A stretch of DNA of 64,000 nucleotides from assembly GCF_024171565.1 (NCBI RefSeq), contig NZ_JALJZZ010000002.1:248001-312000 (forward strand), given 5' to 3'. Positions within the stretch are counted from its first letter, which is position 1; each line of letters opens with the position of its first letter. The translations under genes were made by a program, and so were the position numbers. Positions 35,171 to 43,956 of this stretch are shown here, one piece after another. The notes beneath the pieces were generated by a model that did no database searches, was not told the DNA's origin, and was given only the letters and a program-made list of their open reading frames with translations. The stretch is from Okibacterium sp. HSC-33S16 (lineage in GTDB: Bacteria; Actinomycetota; Actinomycetes; Actinomycetales; Microbacteriaceae).

Positions 35171-37123
35171 TCACATCCGGAAGTCGTACTGCGGCGGCAG
35201 CGGCTCACCCGGTGACCCCGCCGCGGCCGCGTACTCGTTCCACAGGGTCTCGAGCAGCGAGTCACCCTCGCGCAGGTCGACCAGGGTGAGGTCATCCTCG
35301 AGGATGCCCCGGCACCGCTCGACGTCGCCGGTAGCGAGGGACGCCCGCGCCTCGGCGACCCGCACTCGGCCGTCGGCGCGAGCCTCGCTCTCGAGCGCGT
35401 CGATCAGTTCGAGGACCTCGGAGTGCAGCCCGGACCGGGCGAGGACGGCGAGGAATTCCCGCGTGAGCGGTAGCAGGTCTGGCGCCAGGTCGTGGGCCGC
35501 ACGGTAGAACTCGACGGCGGAGGTGTGAGTTCCGCGGTCGTCGGCGAGCGCACCGAGGTTGCGGAGTGCCCACGCGTTCGGCACCTGAGCGGTTGAGGTA
35601 TGCCAGAGTCGCTCGGCCTCGGTGAACGAGCCACCCGCTGCCGCGATGACCCCGAGGTGCAGCTGAGCCAGCCAGTCGGTGCGCTGCTCGAGCAGCGGCA
35701 CCCAACGCGGGTCGATCTGGTAGGAGAGCGGTGGCTTGCTCGGGTCGAGCCCGTCGGGCGTTGCGGGCTCGCCACGCAACAGACGCAGCCAGAATTGTGT
35801 GTCGTCGCCAGAGGCATCCGTGGGGAAAGGGTAGCTGTGGGCGGGAAGCGGATCGCGCCCGGAGTGCTCGCGGAGCGCGTTCTCGACCGCGCCCCAGCCG
35901 CTGCCGTTCGGGAGAACCTCGACGATGAGCTCATCGGACGCGTCGCGGCCGGCCAGTTCGGCGAGCCGCTGCTCGAGCTGACGGGCGGCCAGGCTCTCGG
36001 CGACAGCGTCCGTGGCGGCGGCCCAGTCGTCGGACTGCGCGCTGGCAGGGTCGAGTTGCAGGGCGCCGTACGCCTCGACCCAGGACCACTCGGTGGCAGC
36101 GGGCATCTTCAGGTATTCGAGTTGGGTTCGGGCGAGCCCCGCCTGGATCTCGCAGTACGAGTCATCGCCCGAGACCCACTCCTGCCAGTGCCTGCCGCCG
36201 GAATCCTGACCCCAGACGAAGAGTTTGCGGCCGCGCATCGTTGCGGTGGACGTCTGGACGGGGCCGAAACCGGAGCCGTCCAGCGCGGTGACCCATGGCA
36301 TCCGCTCGCCGGTGGTGTCGAAAAAATAGTCGACGGTTTCATTCGTGCGCCCGGGCCAGGTCACGTCGACGCCGTCGACCTCGGGGATCGGCACGACGCT
36401 GAGCACCCGTTCGGAACCGTACTTCCAGGCGGCGGTCGCCGGGGCGAGCACGCGAGTGTCCGGGTGCTGGCGGACGGCCATGTTCGACCACCAGTACATC
36501 GGCGTCGCGACGGGCTGGTCGTTGAGGATCGTGCCGCGGACGAAGAGTTCACGGGAGTCGTCTGGCAGCCACGCGTCGACGCGAAAACTCACGTTGCGGA
36601 TGCGCTCGTACTCGAAGAAGCGCAGGCCAACCTCGCCGTTCGGGCCGCTCAGCGCCGCGGTGTGCATCGGCGAGCAGGTGAAGGGCGAGTGGCCGATCAT
36701 GCCGATGTTCCACTCGACGCCGCCGGCGAACCAGGCGTTGCGGAGAGCGAGGTTGCGCAACCGGATGGCGTCGTTTTGGTGCAGAAGCTCCCGGCCGGTG
36801 CCGCGGTCGACGAGCGACCAGAGCCGCCCGCCGAGGTTGGGAAGGAAGGTGGCGGTGATGTGCGCGTTCTCGAGCACGAGTGTGGCGTGCTCGCGCGGTT
36901 CTTCGGTGGCCGAATAGCCGTCCTGGTCGAGGTACGGCATCGCGGTCTGGCCGCGGCTCGGCCGGGCGTCTTCGGCGAGTTCGCCGGTCGGTCCCTCGGC
37001 CGCCGCATCCTCAAAGCCCGACGCCGCGTGGATGTCGCCCGTGCCGAAGAGATTGGGCAGCGGGTTCGACGGGCCGTTGACGGACGTCGGCAGGGTGAGG
37101 GTTCCTCGGCGCAGTTCGGTCAC
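35171..37123 (-). CDS. DUF5107 domain protein with C-terminal TPR-like repeats
   Basis: This is a 650-residue protein. The N-terminal half is a DUF5107/galactose-mutarotase-like beta-sandwich (about 55-330; ATFLPNLGGRLWSLVDRGTGRELLHQND and NIGMIGHSPFTCSPMHTAAL). The C-terminal part (about 440-640) is helical with TPR features (ALRNLGALADDRGTHTSAVEFYRAAHDLAPDLLPL). GTG 37123 is chosen because AGAGGA precedes it and an earlier start would overlap the oxidoreductase gene. Only 40 bases separate it from that Gfo/Idh gene, so they form an operon. A carbohydrate-binding or glycoside-processing role is likely, but no catalytic residues are assignable. Confidence 0.85.
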   Translation of the reverse strand: MTELRRGTLTLPTSVNGPSNPLPNLFGTGDIHAASGFEDAAAEGPTGELAEDARPSRGQTAMPYLDQDGYSATEEPREHATLVLENAHITATFLPNLGGRLWSLVDRGTGRELLHQNDAIRLRNLALRNAWFAGGVEWNIGMIGHSPFTCSPMHTAALSGPNGEVGLRFFEYERIRNVSFRVDAWLPDDSRELFVRGTILNDQPVATPMYWWSNMAVRQHPDTRVLAPATAAWKYGSERVLSVVPIPEVDGVDVTWPGRTNETVDYFFDTTGERMPWVTALDGSGFGPVQTSTATMRGRKLFVWGQDSGGRHWQEWVSGDDSYCEIQAGLARTQLEYLKMPAATEWSWVEAYGALQLDPASAQSDDWAAATDAVAESLAARQLEQRLAELAGRDASDELIVEVLPNGSGWGAVENALREHSGRDPLPAHSYPFPTDASGDDTQFWLRLLRGEPATPDGLDPSKPPLSYQIDPRWVPLLEQRTDWLAQLHLGVIAAAGGSFTEAERLWHTSTAQVPNAWALRNLGALADDRGTHTSAVEFYRAAHDLAPDLLPLTREFLAVLARSGLHSEVLELIDALESEARADGRVRVAEARASLATGDVERCRGILEDDLTLVDLREGDSLLETLWNEYAAAAGSPGEPLPPQYDFRM

Positions 37124-37163
37124 GGTGTCCTCTCGGGGCGGGGCGGGGCAGGTCGGGGCGTCC

Positions 37164-38150
37164 TCAAGCTCGTTCTTCGAGCAGCACGGTTTCTCCGCTG
37201 AGAAGCGACTGTCGAGCGGCCAGTGCCACATCAAGAGCGAGAACAGCGGATGCCGTCGGGCAATAATCGGGATCGGTCGCGTCGCGCAGGCACTCCAGGA
37301 AGTACGCAGCCTGCCGCACGTAGGCGTCGACGCTCGGCAGCGTCTCACTCGAGCTGCCGGTCGCGGTCGCACGTCGGTAGGAGTTCACTCCGGCACCCGG
37401 TTCGGTCGCCGTCGGGCCAGCGGCCGAGAAGTCGTAGTCGATGAGTCCGTCGGTACCGATGAGCTCGAGCGAGGTCGTGAACGGGGCCCCTTCAGGGAGA
37501 TCGGCGAAGGTGAGCACCGTGCCGAGCGCGCCGGACTCATAGTCGACGGTTGTCTCGATCGGGCCGAGGGCGCTCGCTGCGCGGCTGGTCACGGCGACCG
37601 GTGTGCCGAGGAAGAGGTTGAGCTGGTCGAAGTCGTGGATGCCCACGTCGACCACGGCGCCGCCCGATGCCGCCGGGTCGTACCACCATTGTGTGTCCGG
37701 TTTGGTGATCAGCCGCCTGGCGCGGGCCGACAGGACGGTGCCGATCCGGCCGGCCTCGACGTCGGCACGGGCGCGCCGGTACCCCTCAAAAAATCGGACG
37801 ACGTGCGCCACCATCAAGATCCGGCTGCTTGCCTGGGCGGCCGCGGAGATCGCGAGAGCGTCGGCCACGGACAGGGCGATGGGCTTCTCCAGCAGCACGT
37901 GTTTGCCGGCGGCCAGCGATCGAACCGCGAACTCGCGGTGGGTCGGTGTCGGGGTGCAGATGGAGACGATGTCAACGCTCGGGTCGGCGAGGACCTCGGC
38001 AAGCTCGGTCACCGTCTGTGCGCCTGGCGCTTCGGCGAGGGCCGTGCCCGACGGGCTGCAGACGTAGGCGATGTCGCAACCCAGCTCCGTCCAGGCCGCC
38101 GCGTGGGTGTGACCCATCGACCCGGCGCCGAGAATCGCGATGGTGGTCAT
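37164..38150 (-). CDS. Gfo/Idh/MocA family oxidoreductase
   Basis: This is a 328-residue NAD(P)-dependent sugar dehydrogenase-like protein. The Rossmann motif is AILGAGSMGHTHAAAW (about 5-20), the EKP motif is VLLEKPIAL (Lys essential in the family), and the substrate loop GGAVVDVGIHDFDQLNLF carries the Asp/His pair. AGGAG before the ATG supports the start, and a -10 TAGGGT lies at 38183-38178. Substrates of relatives include inositols and other sugars. Operon partnership with DUF5107 suggests a carbohydrate pathway; the exact sugar is unknown. Confidence 0.9.
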   Translation of the reverse strand: MTTIAILGAGSMGHTHAAAWTELGCDIAYVCSPSGTALAEAPGAQTVTELAEVLADPSVDIVSICTPTPTHREFAVRSLAAGKHVLLEKPIALSVADALAISAAAQASSRILMVAHVVRFFEGYRRARADVEAGRIGTVLSARARRLITKPDTQWWYDPAASGGAVVDVGIHDFDQLNLFLGTPVAVTSRAASALGPIETTVDYESGALGTVLTFADLPEGAPFTTSLELIGTDGLIDYDFSAAGPTATEPGAGVNSYRRATATGSSSETLPSVDAYVRQAAYFLECLRDATDPDYCPTASAVLALDVALAARQSLLSGETVLLEERA

Positions 38151-38220
38151 GGGTCTCCTCGGCGAGTGGGCAGTTCACCCTATTGTGTCGGGCAGCGCCC
38201 ACTCGCGGAAGAGTGCCCGG

Positions 38221-39102
38221 TTAGTTCGCCGGGTTCGGCGGCGCAGCGTGCCTGGGTGGCTGCGGCTTCTGCACCGACAACTCACCGCCGACCCGTCCAC
38301 CAAACGGTCGACCGTGATCGGCGAACTCCTCGCGGAAGAACGCCATGCGCCACGGCCCGAGCTCGACACGTGCCCCGGTGCGGAGGATTTGCCCGTCAGT
38401 TCTCCGGCCACTCGACGTCGATGCGCCTGCTCGAACCGACGGGTAGAAGACGTACTCGTCGTTCTTGTCGTGAACGATCTCGGCGTGCGCGTCGAGGAGC
38501 CCATCCAGCCGCAGGTCGGCGGACTCGCCCGATCCGATTCGCGTCACCGTGGGAAGGAGATCGAACTCGCGCGGCCGCTGGCCGCGCCAGTTCTCGGAGC
38601 CCACCGTGAAGATCAACCGCGGCCGCCCAGCGCTGGGTGTGTAGTGGGTCGTGGTGACCCGCCGACGCACCCGGCGATCGAAGGTCGGCGCGAACGGGAA
38701 CAACGTCGGCGGAGGCGGCTCGAGAGCCGCGACCGCACCGGCACTGCGGCGCTTCGCGGTGAGTAACGGCGCGAGTGCCGCTGGAGCCCCGAGCTCGATG
38801 TGCGGCGAGCGTGTAATCACCCGTTGTGCCACCGGACTCGTGACCGCCCCAATCCGCGCGATCATTCCGTTCGGGCCGCTGAGCGCGACCGTCAAGCCGC
38901 GCTGCGCCAACTCGTCCGCGACACCGCGCAGGGTCCTGAACGTCGGCCGACGGCCCGCAAACAGGACTTCGGGGTTGCTCGTGTACACGTCAACATCGGT
39001 GCCGTTCGCCCGCATTGTGCCCTGCATTCGCGGTGGCGAATCGTCCGATTCGGGCTCATCGAGCGAGAACACCATGTCGATGTTCAGGAACGTGGTAGCC
39101 AT
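38221..39102 (-). CDS. FHA domain-containing protein
   Basis: This is a 293-residue protein. The C-terminal FHA fold (about 185-270) has VTRIGSGESADLRLDGLLDAHAEIVHDKNDEYVFYP, including the Arg-Ile-Gly and Ser/His pocket pattern that binds phosphothreonine. The N-terminal region (about 1-110) is beta-rich and unassigned, and a proline-rich linker precedes the FHA part. The ATG at 39102 follows the stop of the 86-residue gene upstream by one base, so the two are coupled. A partner Ser/Thr kinase is not in the window. Confidence 0.82.
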   Translation of the reverse strand: MATTFLNIDMVFSLDEPESDDSPPRMQGTMRANGTDVDVYTSNPEVLFAGRRPTFRTLRGVADELAQRGLTVALSGPNGMIARIGAVTSPVAQRVITRSPHIELGAPAALAPLLTAKRRSAGAVAALEPPPPTLFPFAPTFDRRVRRRVTTTHYTPSAGRPRLIFTVGSENWRGQRPREFDLLPTVTRIGSGESADLRLDGLLDAHAEIVHDKNDEYVFYPSVRAGASTSSGRRTDGQILRTGARVELGPWRMAFFREEFADHGRPFGGRVGGELSVQKPQPPRHAAPPNPAN

Positions 39103-39103
39103 G

Positions 39104-39364
39104 TCACGCGCCAGGCGCGGTGCCGCTGCTTGAGTTGTCGCTCGTGGTGATTCGGACTGTCCCATTGAACTTCCACGTGGCCCGTGGCGCGTCAGGGCCG
39201 ATGTCGCGCGGGACCTCCACGGTCATGTCGATGACGTTGTAGTCGATCACCGCGCTGCGGCCGGTCAGATACGACCACATCTCCTGCCCGAGGTCCGCCC
39301 AGTCCCGGATGCTGTGTTCGTTCGCCGCATCCTCGGTGTTCAGTGTGCCGATGTTGTCGCTCAT
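39104..39364 (-). CDS. Hypothetical 86-residue protein coupled to the FHA gene
   Basis: This small acidic protein has a helical N-terminus (EHSIRDWADLGQEMWSYLTG) and a beta-rich C-terminus (VIDYNVIDMTVEVPRDIGPDAPRATWKFNGTVRITTS). The stretch IDM to NGT weakly resembles IDM to NGT at the N-terminus of the FHA protein that follows, so both may share a small domain. AAGGTGGG precedes the ATG and a TAGGGT -10 lies further upstream. I do not recognise the family. Confidence 0.7.
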   Translation of the reverse strand: MSDNIGTLNTEDAANEHSIRDWADLGQEMWSYLTGRSAVIDYNVIDMTVEVPRDIGPDAPRATWKFNGTVRITTSDNSSSGTAPGA

Positions 39365-39463
39365 GAGAGTCCCACCTTCTGGCCGCTCCGTCGCGGCTCG
39401 TGGCGTTCACCCTAAGTCGGCGATTTTGGCTCCGAGCGGATTCTCGAATAATGCTCAGGTAAC

Positions 39464-39504
39464 GCGGTGTGGGGTCACAGGTTTCGCGAGCGACCCCACG
39501 CCGC
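39464..39504 (-). terminator. Hairpin downstream of the lipoprotein gene
   Basis: GCGGTGTGGGGTC pairs with GACCCCACGCCGC (13 bp, one G-T) around a 15-base loop. It starts 10 bases after the lipoprotein stop on the minus strand. The T-tract is weak. Confidence 0.6.
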
Positions 39505-39513
39505 GGGACGGTA

Positions 39514-39975
39514 TTAGGTGCGTGCCAGGCTGACCGTCGTTGTCATCCCGAGTGCGCTGACGGGGTAGCTGATCTCCTCGCCCTCGAAAGTGAACTCCTT
39601 CGTGTCATCGGTGGATGCCATCAGCGCGGAGTCCGTTGCCGCTGCATCCCTCTGCGACGTCCACACGTACGGTTCGTTGGCGTCAGTCGGTGCCTGGAAC
39701 GTGCCGACCCAGTAAATCGCGGTGGTCGCTCCGCCGTCTGCGACCCACTCGATGGTGATGGTGTCGGCCGTGATCGTTGCCTGCTGGAACGAGTCCTCGC
39801 TGGCCGCGTTGTTCTGTTTCCATGAGCCGACCAGATCGGCCGGTTTCGGCGCCTCAACCACGGGGGCTTTCTCGGCGGGTGCCGAATCGGCGGCGGGCGG
39901 TGGAGTCTGGGTCCCGCTACACGCGGTCAACGTGAGCGCCAGAGCAAGAACGAGGGGTGCAACTAATTTCTTCAT
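39514..39975 (-). CDS. Small secreted lipoprotein
   Basis: This is a 153-residue protein with a signal peptide MKKLVAPLVLALALTLTAC (lipobox LTAC), then a Pro/Ala/Glu-rich spacer. The compact beta-rich domain is LVGSWKQNNAASEDSFQQATITADTITIEWVADGG, ending in a repeat of strands. ATG 39975 has a GAGGG site upstream. A lipid-anchored surface protein is certain in kind; its role is unknown. Similar small domains are widespread in Gram-positive lipoproteins. Confidence 0.8.
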   Translation of the reverse strand: MKKLVAPLVLALALTLTACSGTQTPPPAADSAPAEKAPVVEAPKPADLVGSWKQNNAASEDSFQQATITADTITIEWVADGGATTAIYWVGTFQAPTDANEPYVWTSQRDAAATDSALMASTDDTKEFTFEGEEISYPVSALGMTTTVSLART

Positions 39976-40094
39976 ACTTTCACCCTCACACACCCTTTCA
40001 GGCGGGCAGGACGCGGTGGTGTACCCCATTCGGTGGGCGAACGGATGCTTCGGGGCGCGTTCCTGCGTCGCGTCTCTCGGCCCTGGCCAGGGGT

Positions 40095-40853
40095 TTATCG
40101 GTAGTAGAAGCCGATCCGCTCGCCGTCGACCTCACGCACGTCGATCGGCAGATCGTAGATCGAGCCGAGCACCTCAGACTGCATCACGGCGTCCGACGGG
40201 CCATGCACCACAACGCGGCCGTCGCGCATCGCCACGATCTCATCGGAGTAGACCGAGGCGAAGTTGATGTCATGCATGACCAGTACGATCCGCTTGCCGG
40301 TGTCGTCGGCCGCGGCGCGCAGCAGCTTCATGATCTCGACCGCGTGCCGCAGATCGAGGTTGTTGAGCGGTTCGTCGAGCAGCACGTAGTCGGTGTCCTG
40401 GGCGAGCACCATGGCGATGAACGCGCGTTGCCTCTGCCCGCCCGACAGTTCATCGAGGAACCGGTCGGCGAACGGCGCAAGGTCGAGGTAGCCGATGGCC
40501 CGGTCAATGGCCTCCCGGTCGGTGGCGTTGAGCCGCCCCTTCGAGTACGGGTAGCGCCCGAACGACACGAGGTCCTGCACGGTGAGCCGGGCGGCCAGGT
40601 GGTTGTCCTGCCGCAGCACGGCGACCTTGGTGGCCAGCACCGAGCCCGGGGTTGACCTGACGTCGAGCCCGTCGATCGAGATCGAGCCGCCATCGAGCGG
40701 AAGTAGCCGGGCCACCATCGACAGGAGCGTCGACTTGCCGGCGCCGTTGGGCCCGATGATCGAAGTGACGCCGCATCCGCCCAGCTCAAGCGTCACGTCG
40801 TCGACGACCGCGTGCCGCCCGTATCGCTTGGTTACTTGCGTGATCGAGATCAT
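40095..40853 (-). CDS. Iron-siderophore ABC transporter ATPase
   Basis: This is a 252-residue FecE/FepC-type ATPase: Walker A GPNGAGKST (about 34-42), signature LSGGQRQRAF, Walker B YVLLDEPLNNLD, and H-loop VLVMHDINFAS. ATG 40853 follows GAGGGG and overlaps the permease stop by four bases. It is the last gene of the four-gene uptake operon (binding protein, two permeases, ATPase). Confidence 0.92.
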   Translation of the reverse strand: MISITQVTKRYGRHAVVDDVTLELGGCGVTSIIGPNGAGKSTLLSMVARLLPLDGGSISIDGLDVRSTPGSVLATKVAVLRQDNHLAARLTVQDLVSFGRYPYSKGRLNATDREAIDRAIGYLDLAPFADRFLDELSGGQRQRAFIAMVLAQDTDYVLLDEPLNNLDLRHAVEIMKLLRAAADDTGKRIVLVMHDINFASVYSDEIVAMRDGRVVVHGPSDAVMQSEVLGSIYDLPIDVREVDGERIGFYYR

Positions 40854-41851
40854 CGCACCCCTCTTTTCAGCAGCAGAACAATGAACAGGATGCCGCCGAC
40901 AAACTCGATCACGACGCTGAGTGCAGTGTCCAGTGCGAACACGTGCTCGAGAATGAACTGGCCGCCGACGAGGCAAATCACCCCGAGCAGCACGGTGGCG
41001 GGCAGCACGAGCAGGTGCCGCGACGAGCCGAGCAGCGCGTAGGCGAGGTTCGACACGATCAGCCCGAAGAACGTGATCGGCCCGACCAGCGCTGTCGACA
41101 CCGACACCAGTACCGCGATCAGCACGAGCATGACGGTCACCACGCGCCGGTGGTTCACGCCGAGCCCGATTGCATGGCTCTCGCCGAGCCCAATCACGTC
41201 GAACACCCGCAGCATCCGCAGTCCCACGACGCTGACACCGAGCACCGCGATCGCGGCCAGCAGCATCAGTTCCTCGTCGACGGCATTGAAACTGGCGAAT
41301 GAAGCGTCAGTGAGCACCGCGAACGACGCTGGGTCAAGCATCCGCTGCATCATCGACGACAGGCTGCGAAAGAGCGTTCCAAAGACGATGCCGACGAGCA
41401 CAAGCAGGTAGATGCTGCGCTTCGCACCCGCGAAGATCCAGCGGAACAGCACGGTCGAGAACGCCACCATGACGGCAACCTCGACCAGCCATTTTACCCG
41501 GTCGTCGGCCGTAGCCAGCGCGCTCGCACCAAACACGAAGACCACGAGCGTCTGGATGAGCAGGTAGAGCGAATCGAACCCCATGATCGACGGAGTGAGA
41601 ATGCGGTTGTCGGTGATGGTCTGGAACAGCACGGTCGACACACCGATCGCGAACGCGACGAGCACCATGGCGTACACCTTGCGGGCACGGAACGGCACCG
41701 CGAAATCCCAACTGCCGGTGATGTTTGCCGTGAGAAAGAGGAGTACGGATGCCGCAGCCAGCGCGGCAAGGATCGCCAGTCGCCCGCCCGGTCGACGGGT
41801 CGCGGCGAGAATCGAGTCGACGCGGGAGCGGGCCAGGGTGTCAGTGGGCAC
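40850..41851 (-). CDS. Iron-siderophore ABC transporter permease 2 (FecCD family)
   Basis: This is a 333-residue membrane protein with about nine helices. The FecCD cytoplasmic segment is VFDVIGLGESHAIGLGVNHRRV, with the later GPITFFGLIVSNLAYALLGSSRHLLVLP. The start is GTG 41851, overlapping the first permease by 11 bases. With the other permease it forms a heterodimeric channel, as in the YclNOPQ/CeuBCDE group. Confidence 0.9.
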   Translation of the reverse strand: MPTDTLARSRVDSILAATRRPGGRLAILAALAAASVLLFLTANITGSWDFAVPFRARKVYAMVLVAFAIGVSTVLFQTITDNRILTPSIMGFDSLYLLIQTLVVFVFGASALATADDRVKWLVEVAVMVAFSTVLFRWIFAGAKRSIYLLVLVGIVFGTLFRSLSSMMQRMLDPASFAVLTDASFASFNAVDEELMLLAAIAVLGVSVVGLRMLRVFDVIGLGESHAIGLGVNHRRVVTVMLVLIAVLVSVSTALVGPITFFGLIVSNLAYALLGSSRHLLVLPATVLLGVICLVGGQFILEHVFALDTALSVVIEFVGGILFIVLLLKRGVR

Positions 41852-42848
41852 GTGCCGGCCTCCTCAGCAACAGGTACAGGAAGAGCACAGAGCCGATCAC
41901 ACCGACGACGATGCCGAGCGGGATCTCATAGGGGAAGCGAAGGACGCGGCCGATGATGTCGCAGATCAGCACGAATCCCGCCCCAAGGACGGCGACCCAG
42001 GGGATCGAGCGTCTGACGTTGTCGCCTCTCGCGATGCTGACGATGTTCGGCACGATGAGGCCGAGGAACGGAATGACTCCTGCGGTGACGACGACAATGG
42101 CGGTGACGACGGCGACGATGGTGAGGCCGAGCGCGAGTACCCGGCCGTAGTGCAGGCCGAGGTTGGTGGTGAACTCCTGGCCGAGGCCGACAACGGTGAA
42201 CCGGTCGGCGGCGATCCAGGCCACCACGGTCATCGCGAGGGCGATCCAGAGCAGTTCGTACCGGCCGCGGAGGATGCCGGAGAAGTCGCCGGTCATCCAG
42301 GTGCCCAGGGTCTGCAGCAGGTCGAGCCGGTAGGCGAAGAAGGTCGTGACCGCGCCGATGACGCCGCCGAGCATGATGCCGACGAGGGGAACTAGCACGA
42401 TCGAGCGCACCGGGATGCGGCGGAGGATGAGCAGGAAGAGCCCGGTGCCGGCCAGGGCGAAGAGCGCGGCAACGAGCATCTTGCCGAAGAGCGGCAGCGT
42501 CGGCGCGACGATGGTGACCACGAGCAGGCCCAGGGCGGCGGACTCAGCGGTGCCGGTCGTCGACGGCTCGACGAATTTGTTGCGCACGAGCATCTGCATG
42601 ATGAGGCCGACGATCGACATGGCCACACCGGTGAGCACGAGGGCGAGGGTGCGGGGGAGTCGGCTGACCACGAGCAGCTGGGCCGCTTTACCGTCTGGTC
42701 CCTGCTCGAGAAGGCTCATCGGTGACACGTCACTCACGCCGATGAATGTACTGGCGACGGCGAGGAGGACGACGACGACCCCGGCGCTGGTCAGCCAGAA
42801 GGCCGAGCGGCGCCGGGGTTTCGGGTGCGCCGAAGCGTCCTCGGTCAC
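41841..42848 (-). CDS. Iron-siderophore ABC transporter permease 1 (FecCD family)
   Basis: This is a 335-residue membrane protein with about nine helices. It has LVLTGVAMSIVGLIMQMLVRNKFVEPSTTGTAESAALG and the late segment AGVIPFLGLIVPNIVSIARG, typical of FecCD permeases. GTG 42848 is the best start after the binding-protein stop at 42881, though its ribosome site is weak; coupling to the upstream gene is likely. The N-terminus before the first helix is polar. Confidence 0.87.
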   Translation of the reverse strand: MTEDASAHPKPRRRSAFWLTSAGVVVVLLAVASTFIGVSDVSPMSLLEQGPDGKAAQLLVVSRLPRTLALVLTGVAMSIVGLIMQMLVRNKFVEPSTTGTAESAALGLLVVTIVAPTLPLFGKMLVAALFALAGTGLFLLILRRIPVRSIVLVPLVGIMLGGVIGAVTTFFAYRLDLLQTLGTWMTGDFSGILRGRYELLWIALAMTVVAWIAADRFTVVGLGQEFTTNLGLHYGRVLALGLTIVAVVTAIVVVTAGVIPFLGLIVPNIVSIARGDNVRRSIPWVAVLGAGFVLICDIIGRVLRFPYEIPLGIVVGVIGSVLFLYLLLRRPARAH

Positions 42849-42880
42849 GGAGGGCGCTTCGAGAGAGGGTGCAGCGGAAA

Positions 42881-43834
42881 TTAGCCCAGGCCGTCCGTGA
42901 TCTGGTCGACCATCTGGTTGACGGCACTGAGGCCGCTCATGACGACGTAGAACGGAACGCTGTCGAGGTACATGACCTGGTCGTTCTGCCACGCGGTGCT
43001 TCCGGCGATGACCTCGTTGTCGAGCACCTGCTCGGCGGTTGAGCCGCTTTCGCCGACGGCGGCGTCCCGGTCGATGACGAGCAGCCAGTCGGGGTTGGTC
43101 TCGAGAATGAACTCGGCCGAGACGGGGTCACCGTGAGTGGCCGCGTCAACGTCGTCAATCGCGGGGAGGAGGCCAAGCTCATCGTGCAGCCAGCCGAAGC
43201 GGCTTCCGCTGCCGAACGCGTTAATCTCGCCGGCATTGGTCATGATGATCAGGCCGGTACCGGCATCCGTCGTCAATTTTTTCGCTGCCGCGATCTTGTT
43301 CTCGATCTCATCGAGTGCCGTTGCGGCTTCGTCGTCCTTCTCGAAGATCTCGCCGAGCGTCTCGACGTTGGTGCGGAAACTCGGCAGGTAGTTCTCCCAG
43401 TCGAGGGTGAGGTCGATGGTCGGAGCGATCTTGCTGAGCTCGTCATAGGCCTCCGCGGAGCGGTTCGCCACGATGATGAGGTCGGGCTCGGCCGCGTTGA
43501 CGGCCTCGTAGTCGGGCTCGAACAGGGTGCCCGCGTTGAGGTACTTGTCGTCGGCGTACTCACTGAGGTACTCCGGGACGTTCTGCTGCGGCAGACCGGC
43601 GACCTCGACGCCGAGTGCGTCAAGCGTGTCGAGCGAAGCCATGTCGAAGGTGATGACCTTGTCCGGGTTCACCGGCACCTCGGTCGTTCCCTGTGCGTGC
43701 GTCACCTCAATCTCGGTGGCGGCAGCCGTCGCCGGGGCTGACTCAGCGGGAGTCGACGCACAACCGGAAACGGCGAGGGCGCTGGCCAGCGCGAGTGCGC
43801 TGAGCGAGAGGACGCGAGTGCGGGCAGGGGTCAT
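42881..43834 (-). CDS. Siderophore ABC transporter substrate-binding lipoprotein
   Basis: This is a 317-residue class III binding protein with signal peptide and lipobox VSGC (Cys25). The first lobe has VPVNPDKVITFDMASLDTLDALGVEVAGLP and the second has FGWLHDELGLLPAIDD and ETNPDWLLVIDRDAAVG. The pattern is closest to the YclQ/CeuE/FatB group that binds catecholate-type siderophores, though the siderophore cannot be read from sequence. GGAGAT before the ATG supports the start. It leads the operon, with an IdeR box about 75 bases upstream. Confidence 0.9.
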   Translation of the reverse strand: MTPARTRVLSLSALALASALAVSGCASTPAESAPATAAATEIEVTHAQGTTEVPVNPDKVITFDMASLDTLDALGVEVAGLPQQNVPEYLSEYADDKYLNAGTLFEPDYEAVNAAEPDLIIVANRSAEAYDELSKIAPTIDLTLDWENYLPSFRTNVETLGEIFEKDDEAATALDEIENKIAAAKKLTTDAGTGLIIMTNAGEINAFGSGSRFGWLHDELGLLPAIDDVDAATHGDPVSAEFILETNPDWLLVIDRDAAVGESGSTAEQVLDNEVIAGSTAWQNDQVMYLDSVPFYVVMSGLSAVNQMVDQITDGLG

Positions 43835-43906
43835 CGGAAGATCTCCAGTTCACAGGGATTGATGGCCGAACGGCCGGTGCGGCACCCCCCAAGGGGGCGA
43901 GGCAGT

Positions 43907-43925
43907 GAAGGTTAGGCTAACCTAA
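43907..43925. promoter_or_regulatory. DtxR/IdeR iron box between divergent iron genes
   Basis: The 19-mer matches the consensus TTAGGTTAGGCTAACCTAA at 17 positions, and its core AGGTTAGGCTAACCT (43909-43923) is a perfect palindrome. It contains TAGGCT on the plus strand and TAGCCT on the minus strand, so one repressor dimer pair can block the -10 of both directions. Confidence 0.93.
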
Positions 43926-43956
43926 AAGTAAACACTTTGTCGAACTCGGAGTTTTC

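Noticed and set aside
35600-37201. A 533-codon plus-strand frame opposite the DUF5107 gene
   Set aside because: It is an antisense shadow; the minus-strand protein has coherent beta-sandwich and TPR patterns.
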